From contig NW_026570491.1 in the NCBI RefSeq assembly GCF_019649055.1, positions 64,001 through 79,481 of the forward strand: a stretch of 15,481 nt of DNA, in the 5' to 3' direction. The notes beneath the pieces were generated by a model. That model worked only from the letters and a program-made list of their open reading frames with translations, was not told the origin of the DNA and did not search any database. This document shows, piece by piece, positions 8,513 to 15,481 of the stretch. The stretch comes from Paramacrobiotus metropolitanus. Its lineage: Eukaryota > Tardigrada > Eutardigrada > Parachela > Macrobiotidae. Made by a program: the position numbers and the translations under genes. Each line of letters starts with the position of its first letter. Position 1 is the first letter of the stretch.

Positions 8513-8612
8513 ATAAATGCCCCGTATAAATATGATCATAAAATATATATATATATATAATACATCTATATATCTATATATATGTATATAAATGCCCCGT
8601 ATAAATATGATC

Positions 8613-8655
<43 letters not shown>

Positions 8656-8664
8656 CATATATAT
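8513..8664. repeat. AT microsatellite with a 75-bp higher-order duplication
   Basis: A 29-base unit, ATAAATGCCCCGTATAAATA plus TGATCATAA, occurs at 8513-8541 and 8588-8616. Each is followed by an (AT)n run, the second about 36 bases long (8616-8652). The spacing of 75 bases shows that unit and AT run were duplicated together. Minus-strand Tyr-Ile translations of this region are artefacts of the repeat. Confidence 0.85.
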
Positions 8665-8824
8665 AGCAGAAAGTATCCAGCGCAGGTCTGCGCTCGCAGC
8701 GGCTACCACTACACTTCGCGTCCAGCAAAAAGGCAAATTTGCTCCACTGAATATTTAAGGTATTTCTATATTATGCAAATATAGAGAAAAGCAAATATCT
8801 AGTGATTTTTATCGATAGTTTATA

Positions 8825-8879
8825 ATTTAAAATTCAATGGAAACGGACGTTTTACGTCCGTTTCCATGGAATTTAAAAT
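8825..8879. repeat. 26-bp arm fold-back with TTT loop
   Basis: The arm 8825-8850 is the reverse complement of 8854-8879 at 24 of 26 positions, with only TTT (8851-8853) between. The inner 14 bp, ATGGAAACGGACGT against ACGTCCGTTTCCAT, are perfect. No target-site duplication was seen. The 3-base loop is too tight for a usual microRNA precursor. Confidence 0.85.
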
Positions 8880-8880
8880 C

Positions 8881-10068
8881 CTTAATCTGCCCAGTTCGCT
8901 GAAATTCTCAGCACCACGCAGAAATATATTATTTTTTTCGATGACCGATACCTTATTGTTTAGTATAGTTGAGACGCTGGGAGAATTTTGTTTAACTGAT
9001 AGCTGATAGTAGCTAGTAGGTCTAGCCCATAGTTTGCCAGATGGTAAGTAACCGGAAATTAGCGCAGTTTTGTATTTCGTTTCGCACAGGTATGGTCGCA
9101 CAGGTATCGTTAAATCAGCAGCCACTGCGCAAATTTAGCAATGCAAAGTAAAGGTTGCGAAAGACACTCGCTAGTCAAGATAGCTGCATGTTTCCATGTC
9201 ATCGCAGCCAGTTTGTAAGCGCAATCTTATCGTAGAGCGTCTAAAGACAGTTTATTAATTTGTGACTTCATACGCACGTACGCAGCTGGTGTAATTACGC
9301 GTATTTGCACCGAGCGCGAACCGCGAGGTGCTGCAATTAAGCCTTCGTCAAGAGCCTAAAATTTGTCTTACGCCACGAAGATCGTACGTCACGCTTTTCC
9401 CATTCCACAATCCCAGTACCATTTCGCAGTGGTATGGGCCCTCGCGCTCGTGCATTAATGTGGTTCGCAACCACCGCTAGTTATTTTATATGATTCACGC
9501 TTGACAGAATATAAGACATGGTGGTCGATATAAATTGAACGTATTGTCACGTACTGATATTTACTGCACAGTGCACACTCAGCACTGCACAGCACACACT
9601 GACCGCACACAGCGTACCGCAGTTTCAACTATAATAATATTATCAATTTCAGGGAACTACCCGTGTGGTGCTTCGTATAAGTTCGTATTATATCTATAGT
9701 ACTATATTATTACGGTCATTCCGTTCGCGAGAACGAAAGTCATTTCCAGCAAAATATCAAAAAATGGAAGGCAAGCGCCACCCCACACGTGTACATCCGG
9801 CTAACCAGCATCGGCTGTATGCTTGTTAGGTGATTCTCAGTTCTGGTAATCGCAATCAGAGCTGACTCGTGAACTTGCACCTGTAGTACTGAGTACTTAT
9901 TGCACCTGTACTTGTACCTGCGAGAGTGACCTGAAATAAGATCGGGCTTAAACCATTTAGTTGTTGCGGGATACGAGTGACTGTCAAAACACAATGAAAG
10001 CAATGCAAGCAAAACTTCAGGATTTTATGAACGCTCTGCAGATATACTGAACTGTAGTGTACTCAAAC
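8881..10068. other. AT-rich intergenic sequence, no gene recognised
   Basis: Open frames here are short and lack coding-like composition. Visible structure is limited to a CA-rich purine/pyrimidine tract around 9565-9615, and a small palindrome CGTTCGCGAGAACG near 9722. Confidence 0.5.
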
Positions 10069-10236
10069 CACATTCCTTAAAGTTTTGAACGACCGTGCTT
10101 TACCGCAACAGCATATTCCATCGGTGGGTTGTTAATAACAACTTATTTCTAACAACGCACCGATGGAATACGTTGTTGTGGTGAATTACGAGCAGCTGCC
10201 TTACAGTACGAAGCAATTTGCACATTCCTTAAGGTT
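10069..10236. repeat. Hairpin region bounded by direct repeats
   Basis: CACATTCCTTAA followed by (A/G)GTT occurs at 10069-10084 and 10221-10236, flanking the long hairpin at 10098-10186. The repeats match at 15 of 16 positions. They may be a target-site duplication of unusual length, or a local tandem duplication. Confidence 0.5.
10098..10186 (+). ncRNA. Candidate microRNA-like hairpin or fold-back element
   Basis: The 37-base arm 10098-10134 pairs with 10150-10186 across a 15-base loop: 31 Watson-Crick pairs plus three G:U if read as plus-strand RNA, leaving three mismatches (outer end, one A:C and one G:G). The core ATTCCATCGGTG is shared by both arms. Arm length, short internal mismatches and loop size fit an animal microRNA precursor. 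I do not recognise the mature sequence. A short fold-back transposon is the main alternative. Confidence 0.4.
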
Positions 10237-10410
10237 ATTACGCACAGTTAGTTAAAGTGGGTAAACCTTTAAAGGTCATTGTTGAATCCCATTCTTAGGA
10301 TAACAATTTATCACACTTTCTCGCACATGGCCTGATGCTTCTGCAAGAGAGATTTTGTTCGGGCCAACGGGTGTCGGTCTGCGTTAGAACTCCGAATGAC
10401 TGATAGGAAA

Positions 10411-10553
10411 TCGTCAGTGCAAACGCACTGACGAACGTTAGTGCAAAGTGAAACGCACCGGCAAACGTCGCCAGCACCGGTCGTCAGCACGTCGTCGCAC
10501 CGGTCGTCAGTGCAAACGCACTGGCAAACGTTAGTGCAAAGTGAAACGCACCG
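10411..10553 (+). repeat. GTGCAAACGCACTG minisatellite
   Basis: A 50-base unit at 10411-10460 recurs at 10504-10553 with two base differences: TCGTCAGTGCAAACGCACTG, then (A/G)C(G/A)AACGTTAGTGCAAAG, then TGAAACGCACCG. The 43 bases between contain degenerate pieces of it (CACCGGTCGTCAG). Inside the first unit, CGTCAGTGC and GCACTGACG form a perfect 9-bp stem with an AAAC loop. Confidence 0.8.
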
Positions 10554-10626
10554 TTAGTGAAATTGTTCTTCCCTTCATCCGTTGGTACAATATTTGTCTG
10601 TTGATGAGCGAATACAAAATAATCTA

Positions 10627-10726
10627 ACAGCCACAAGAAAAACATTACATTCGAATTTAACAAACAGCGGAAACAGGCGGCCGAATTACTGAGAACATTT
10701 GATCTAAATTGGCCGAGGCTGGTGCC
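10627..10726 (+). repeat. Dispersed repeat, copy 3, left part
   Basis: Aligns with the minus-strand reading of 2245 down to about 2177 (ACAGCC, GAGAACAT, ATCTAAATT, GGCTGGTGC). It ends abruptly at the MITE target site and resumes at 11295. Confidence 0.75.
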
Positions 10727-11286
10727 TAGGGGTGGCAAAATTTTTTTAGTCAACTAATTAGTCGTTAACCGTCACTAAAATTTGCGAAACTAAAGGTTTT
10801 AGTTTAGTAAATTTTGGAGACTAAAAACTTTAGTGAAGTCGGTTTTAGTCACTAAAAGTTTTGGTGAAGCGACGGTTAACCGATTTCCATAAATTGGCTC
10901 GTCAGGAGCTCGAAAGTGCAAAAAGGAGAGAATTTTAATGCGCAGACCATCGGAAGCTGAGCCCAACCGGTCCACAAGTCGCTAATTTCAGCCTGACTGG
11001 GCCAAAACAGCGTGCAATTATCATTTTTCCGAACGGATTTCCAATGCAGTATCTTTATTCTGTATAAAACTAGTGCGATTCCTCATGAAACTTTCTACCA
11101 AATACTGATTTTTGAAGAAAATAAATATTTATATTTAGTCAAAGTTAACAACGGTTAACGACTAAAACTTTTAGTTAAGTAAATTTTAGTCACTTGGACT
11201 TTTAGTGAAGTGAATTTTGGTGACTAAAAGCTTTGACGAAGTTTTAGTGAAGTGAAGTGAAGTCTAGTGAAGTCTTGCCATCCCTA
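10727..11286. mobile_element. hAT-type MITE (560 bp, non-autonomous)
   Basis: The ends are inverted repeats TAGGGGTGGCAAAA (10727-10740) and its complement TTTGCC-type end, read inward as TAGGGATGGCAAGA (11286-11273), 12 of 14 identical. The element is flanked by CTGGTGCC (10719-10726) and GTGGTGCC (11287-11294), an 8-bp target-site duplication with one mismatch. Eight-base duplications and T/CAGGG-type termini are features of the hAT superfamily. Subterminal regions are dense in ACTAAAA and TTTAGTGAAGT motifs, and TTAGTCGTTAACCGT near 10752 recurs inverted near 11150-11165. No transposase frame exists inside, so it would depend on an enzyme from elsewhere. The related repeat at 2100-2245 shows the same site without the insertion. 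Confidence 0.85.
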
Positions 11287-11294
11287 GTGGTGCC

Positions 11295-11370
11295 GTTCCC
11301 AGGATGGATGCCGCGTTTCCCCGTTGGACTTCGATGCTGAACCTCTGGCGCAGGTATTCCGTTGCATATT
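11295..11370 (+). repeat. Dispersed repeat, copy 3, right part
   Basis: Continues the alignment with copy 2 on the far side of the MITE (GTTCCCA, GATGCTGAACC, CTGGCGCAG). The frame reads AAFPRWTSMLN then RRYSVA, with Trp where copies 1 and 2 have TGA. Confidence 0.75.
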
Positions 11371-12388
11371 TGTCTGTGTAACTAAGTCTCGGATAACAAA
11401 ACATCTAGAACTGCATTTATCACAAATTCAGCAGCGAGAACAGTTTGGCTACCCACTGGGTTTGACACCAGCGAGTTCTACAGAAAATTGAAACCTTTCA
11501 CAAAATGCCGTAACTGATAATTTGCTATTAATTGTTTAATGTGCGTCAACACCTGTCGAAATGGTTGTATGTTTTAATTGGCTTATGAATTTGGCATAAT
11601 GATGTTCAATGCTATTTAAATTCACTTATTTTATTCAGTATTTTGTGGATCTGGTCTTGTAAACAGAATCTTGTTCATGCTGTACAGGGCTTCGAAGTAA
11701 AAGTTTTTGAGCAAGGGAAATACCGCGCATTCATAGATTCACTTTTCAGTTTTATTTTGAAATTCTTAATATACCTCCAGATAAATTCATTTTGATTTTG
11801 CAAGTAAGCAGTTTATTCACATGAACGTTGGGCGAAGCACGAAATTTGGCAACAAACCCGGTTGTTTTACTATCGCAACTGGCTCGCTAGACTATTGTTT
11901 ACAAGTGACAAACTGTATTAACAGTATCTGTGTTCAAAAGTAGGTATTGTAAACTCATAAAGCGGAAAAGTAGGTGTTGTAAATAATGCTTGATCGAGGG
12001 TTAAGTTTACTGACCTGCGCGATCAGAGCCAACCACTTTGGATCGAGACCATCTATGTACAGCGTACATTCCGGTCTACAAATATTCACTGCAGCTGAAA
12101 CCACTCACATGTTGCGGCGATATGTGGGAAATGTTGTTTACAAATAAACAATGTTTTGCGCTGCCGGCTCAAAGATCAAAATGTGAACTTATAAATATGC
12201 AAACCCAGAAAATTCGTATACTAACGCCGCGTCTGCGTGGAATCTTCCACATTGCTACGCCTACAACCTACGGTTAGGCTGAACTGCAATTTATCTGTTG
12301 TGATTGATTCCGTTTTTATTACAAAGATTGGTTAAAGTGACTGGCTTGCGCTGACAGTTTGAGTGACAAACACACAACAACGTTTAAA
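11371..12388. other. Spacer before the serine protease gene
   Basis: No gene recognised. It contains a short direct repeat, AAAAGTAGGT(A/G)TTGTAAA, at 11936-11953 and 11966-11983 (30-base period), and presumably the promoter and 5' UTR of the protease in its last 200 bases. Confidence 0.5.
12190..12197 (+). promoter_or_regulatory. Candidate TATA box of the serine protease
   Basis: TATAAATA lies 192 bases before the start codon and would place transcription start near 12220, giving a 5' UTR of about 170 bases. The motif is good but AT-rich sequence makes chance matches common. Confidence 0.3.
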
Positions 12389-12565
12389 ATGGCTTGTATT
12401 GTTCGAAACTCACTTAACCTTTTGGTTTTGCTTTGTCGTTTGCATTTGAGTGCAGGAATTGTCACAACCAGAGACGCGGTCCCCCATGACTATCATTATT
12501 TGGCATCCGTTCAGGGAGTTAAAACGGGACAAAACGCTCCGAGTCACATGGGCGCCGGACTGATC
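12389..12565 (+). CDS. S1 serine protease, exon 1 (signal peptide, start of mature domain)
   Basis: 59 codons from an ATG in a good context (AAAATGG) to a strong donor ATC|GTAAGT, phase 0. Residues 1-23 form a signal peptide: basic start, hydrophobic LNLLVLLC core, ending LHLSAG. The next residues, IVTTRDAVPHDYHYLASVQ, are the mature N terminus of a chymotrypsin-fold protease (compare IVGG..AVP....). There is no Lys or Arg directly before IV and no pro-segment, so signal peptidase cutting after SAG would itself expose the Ile. The HMGAGLI segment corresponds to the family's H-F-C-G-G-S-L-I, with Met at the position of Cys42. The product should be secreted. Confidence 0.9.
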
Positions 12566-13159
12566 GTAAGTGATCACACTTATGACTTATCACAGATTGC
12601 AAAGGCATTTACAATTGTATCGTGTTTTTACCGATTCCGATCCTACGATTACAGTTTAAGACTAGTTCAGCTAAGAAATTGGTGGACTGATAATAAATGC
12701 AGGAACTACTGAACTTTCTTTTATTTTCAGTAAGATCCAGCATTAACGTACAAAATTTCTACTCATTATTTTGATTGGGGTCATGCATACATATATCAAG
12801 ACTCAAGAGCAGATAAACCGGTTAACGGGACTTCAGTGTCTCTTCTGGTCAGCGCATGAAAGGTTGTTCCGGGTGCAATCCCGTTAACGGTGTACGTATT
12901 GGTTCAGCATTGTTGTAATTTTACTGCTGCTTTCATTTAATAGAAAGTTTTATTTCTTCTCTTTCAAATTCTCATAGTACTCCAGCTATACTGCTCTCAC
13001 AAAATCAATGGCTGCATACGTGTTATGTTAAATCAGCCAGGTGAAAAATGCCACGCAAATGCCGTAAATGGCTAATTGCACTGATCATGATAAAAAGCAA
13101 TTCCATATTAAACAAATTCGCTCGTCTGTATTTCACAATTTCGGTTTTTGTTTGCTTAG
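12566..13159 (+). other. Intron 1 of the serine protease (594 bp)
   Basis: GTAAGT donor to TTTGCTTAG acceptor, with a T-rich tract before it. It contains an inverted repeat, GTTAACGGGA (12821-12830) and TCCCGTTAAC (12879-12888), enclosing 48 bases. No other gene seen. Confidence 0.85.
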
Positions 13160-13369
13160 GTGGATGAAAGAACGATTCTGACGTCCGGTCACGTGTGCTT
13201 TGCCTTCAAAAGGAGTATGTACACTGGCACTTCCGTTTCGCTTGGCCGGCATAACCTCGCCATGAATGAGCCAACTGCCGTCAACATACCTTTTAGCGAC
13301 TATCACTGCCACCCCGAAATGAATTTATGGTGGGAGCGCAATGATCTCTGCCTGATCTTTTTAAAAGAC
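13160..13369 (+). CDS. S1 serine protease, exon 2 (catalytic His and Asp)
   Basis: 70 codons in phase 0 on both sides, acceptor TTTGCTTAG|GTG and donor GAC|GTAAGT. Joined to exon 1 it reads GAGLI-VDERTILTSGHV: His70 is the catalytic His57 equivalent. The usual Cys58 after this His is Val, with a Cys two positions after the His instead. SLGRHNL is the typical beta-strand that follows. RNDLCLIFLKD carries Asp121, the Asp102 equivalent. Two of the triad are therefore present. Cys109 (DYHCHPE) and Cys123 (DLCLI) are not among the standard S1 disulfides and may pair with each other or with Cys72. Confidence 0.93.
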
Positions 13370-15350
13370 GTAAGTAACTTCCGATGACTTTAGCACTGAA
13401 GCATTGAATAAGTCAGCATATCTGTGCTTCTCAAACTAAACGTTTTCGGACACTCGCGTTTTGAGCTTTTGTGCTACCCGCATTAAAGTGCGGGCTTTCG
13501 CATTATTCGCATGTACGGTACCTAAGATTTAGCTGATTTGACTGCTACAACCTTTTAATTTTCCAGTTGGATCTATATTTGGCCAATTTGCGGCTATCAT
13601 GCGTAATTAATAGAAGCTGAGATCCGGCTCGCTAATAATGCCCAGAAGAAGATGGGCAAAGGCATGGCCGTACTCACTTTTATTATAAAAGTTTTTGAAA
13701 GTGTTCACGCAGTCCCGGGTAGTTAGTTGAATAATTTTTCTATAGTTTTCTTTGGACTGGTTCGGTCTGCAGTAGCCGCACAGTCTACGTCAAAATTAAT
13801 TTCTTAAAATTTCATCGGGGCAGGAAATTTAATTTCGAAGTTCTGAGGTTTACTTACACGTTTTCATGATTTCTTAGGTTTAACGTGCTTGATAACCGAA
13901 GCCGGAATTGACAGGCTGCCTCGAAAATGACATCGATCTGAACTTGTTTTGATGTTTGTAGGTCTGTCACTGTCTCATAACGTACTAAATGTGACGCTAC
14001 TTTTTTGTTAGTATTCGCGCGCAGCCCTGCATAAAGGTTTGATTTAATTTAATTCGCATCAGAGCAGGTACCCTTTTCCAGCTAGGGTGACAGTCTTGCA
14101 TGTGGGTTTTCAACCTGGTTGGAATTGCACCATGCATACATTAGCTATGCATGCCACAGCTGAAGCTTTACTGGTGGTTTCTTGTTCTTCGTATCTTGTG
14201 TTTTACATGTATTTTCGTGGATTTTTCTAACCGTTTCACTCAATACCGACAACCTTCCCGGCTAATACATAATCAAAATTATTAGCGATATGCAATTTCT
14301 CTTTGCTTTAATAATATGAAATTTTGCAGCTTCTTATGCGCATTAATAACACACCTCTCATACTTAAAGCTCGAAGCGAAAAAACGAAAATGTGCTTGGT
14401 AATGCAGTAGCGCGCGCAATGGCAATGTGAGGACGAGTGGCTCCTCCGTACATTCGCGCTCGCGCGGATGTACGGCTGTTTTGCTGTCTTTTGTCGGTGT
14501 TTTTCTCCATCTACCAGATCCTCAATCTGGTGGATTCTTCGGTAGCTAGATTTCGTCGTCTGAGTTGTTTGCTTTTTCTTCCTGCCCGGCAGCATTCTGC
14601 TATGGTGGCCTTTGATGGGTTGTATGTGGGAGAGATAAAGGTGTGCAGTGTGTGGGCGTTCAGTTTCCGTTTCTGCTCGCGCAGGGGTGAGCTAGCCGCT
14701 CATTACCTGTTTCAGCAAAGATAAGTTTATGGTTGTGAAACGTGATCTGCACAGTCACCCCAATCAAGTGATATACATATCTTGCAGATGTAACTGCATT
14801 AAAGCTGGCAGGGTTTAACCTTTGAAGTATCTGGCACGTCCAAATACTTTGTATGGTAGCTCATGGTAGCCGGTAGGCACAGTGGCATGGGCTTCTTTCA
14901 TCAGTGCTGGTTGCTCACATCAGTGCTCAAGGAAATGTGTTTTTTACTTGTACGTTTTTAAATGCAGACCATAATTATGATCGTTTAATTGAAATTATCA
15001 TCGGGTGTACAGTGTACTTGGTGTTATGGAGTGAAGATGTATTATGCATCCTAACAGCGCTTTGTACCAGGCACTTGCCGTTTGAGTTGCGTTTTGGCTT
15101 TATTTGCCAAGCATTCAGAATTTCAGATGTGTCAAACATCTTGCAATTGGAACACCGATATCATATTCACCATAAATATGTGTTACAATATGCCAACCGC
15201 GACTTGGATATCTGTTTTACAGTTTTGGTGTGTACTGAATTCACCGCCTCCAGCGGCTAATTTAAAAAACGGCACACACAGGCAAAGGTGTTTTCCTAAG
15301 CCTTTTTTTGTTGCCAGCTCTTTTCTGACTTCCGACGATCTTTATTTCAG
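13370..15350 (+). other. Intron 2 of the serine protease (1981 bp)
   Basis: GTAAGT donor to TTTATTTCAG acceptor. Exons 2 and 3 join in the same phase and give an uninterrupted family alignment (FLKD then RIPEYTPEIQP), so no coding exon is missing here. Contents are AT-rich, apart from a GC-richer patch at 14410-14700 with a near-perfect palindrome (14446-14475) and a small stem ACCAGAT/ATCTGGT near 14514. Open frames in this intron look like chance. Confidence 0.8.
14446..14475. repeat. 30-bp palindrome in protease intron 2
   Basis: CCGTACATTCGCGC and GCGCGGATGTACGG pair at 13 of 14 positions around a 2-base centre (TC). CpG-rich in an otherwise AT-rich intron. Confidence 0.7.
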
Positions 15351-15481
15351 AGAATTCCAGAATATACGCCAGAAATTCAGCCAGCTAAATTTGCCCTCAC
15401 TTCCGACACATTTTGGGGGAAATGCTATTACGCAGGATGGGGTCGCACAGATCCATCACCTCTCTCAGAGCAAACCTACTA
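15351..15481 (+). CDS. S1 serine protease, exon 3 (partial)
   Basis: Begins in phase 0 after TTTATTTCAG and stays open to the window edge (43 codons plus two bases). The protein reads RIPEYTPEIQPAKFALTSD, then CYYAGWGRTDPSPLSEQ. CYYAGWG corresponds to the C-x-x-x-GWG block around Cys136 and Trp141 of chymotrypsin and is diagnostic of the family. The catalytic Ser motif (GDSGGP) and the C-terminal half should lie in the next exons, outside the window, so catalytic competence cannot be judged here. Confidence 0.92.

Noticed and set aside
8471-8728. Open frame rich in Tyr-Ile repeats
   Set aside because: It is a translation of the AT microsatellite.
8820-9125. 101-codon minus-strand frame ending in the hairpin
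   Set aside because: Composition is AT-rich and not coding-like, no domain or splice context is visible, and its last 20 codons are one half of the palindrome.
12038-12277. 79-codon plus-strand frame upstream of the protease
   Set aside because: No recognisable protein pattern. It overlaps the likely promoter and 5' UTR of the protease.
12815-12890. tRNA-like fold in protease intron 1 (GTTAACGGGA ... TGCAATCCCGTTAAC)
   Set aside because: The acceptor-like stem and the would-be T stem compete for the same CCCG bases, and no A-box or anticodon arm could be placed. It is kept only as an inverted repeat.
14904-15260. 118-codon plus-strand frame in protease intron 2
   Set aside because: It lies between two exons that join in phase with no gap in the family alignment, its residue content is typical of AT-rich non-coding DNA, and no splice sites flank it convincingly.
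1-15481. CRISPR array, bacterial operon, or rRNA genes
   Set aside because: No regularly spaced repeats, no operon-like gene packing and no rRNA sequence were seen. The spliced genes indicate a eukaryote.

Overview
The window reads as nuclear DNA from an intron-bearing animal. Coding stretches are GC-rich islands split by AT-rich introns that start with GTAAG-type donors and end with CAG/TAG acceptors, and the space between genes holds degenerate repeats, fold-backs and a cut-and-paste transposon relic. My best guess is a small invertebrate, possibly a tardigrade, because the F-box proteins resemble a lineage-specific family I associate with tardigrades. That is recollection, not a search result.

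Layout. (1) Positions 1-1490, minus strand: first coding exon and upstream region of F-box-family gene A; the rest of the gene lies left of the window. (2) Positions 1490-2600: spacer with two inverted copies of a dispersed repeat. (3) Positions 2601-5594, minus strand: gene B, a paralogue of A, reconstructed as three exons with matching phases and a product of about 538 residues: a novel N-terminal domain, an F-box, and a C-terminal part. Its first exon and upstream region (4897-6195) are a diverged duplicate of the gene A region. (4) Positions 7134-8195, minus strand: short exon-like blocks resembling an NTF2-like fold, with a frameshift and a stop, probably a pseudogene. (5) Positions 8200-12380: no convincing gene, but an AT microsatellite, two long hairpins, a minisatellite, and a third copy of the dispersed repeat split by a 560-bp hAT-type MITE. 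(6) Positions 12389-15481, plus strand: first three coding exons of a secreted chymotrypsin-like (S1) serine protease, running off the right edge before the catalytic Ser.

The genes do not form a pathway. A and B are paralogues that probably act as substrate adaptors of SCF ubiquitin ligases (inferred from the F-box). The protease is unrelated. Its unusual points are the lack of an activation peptide and the paired loss of the two cysteines that normally hold the catalytic His loop.
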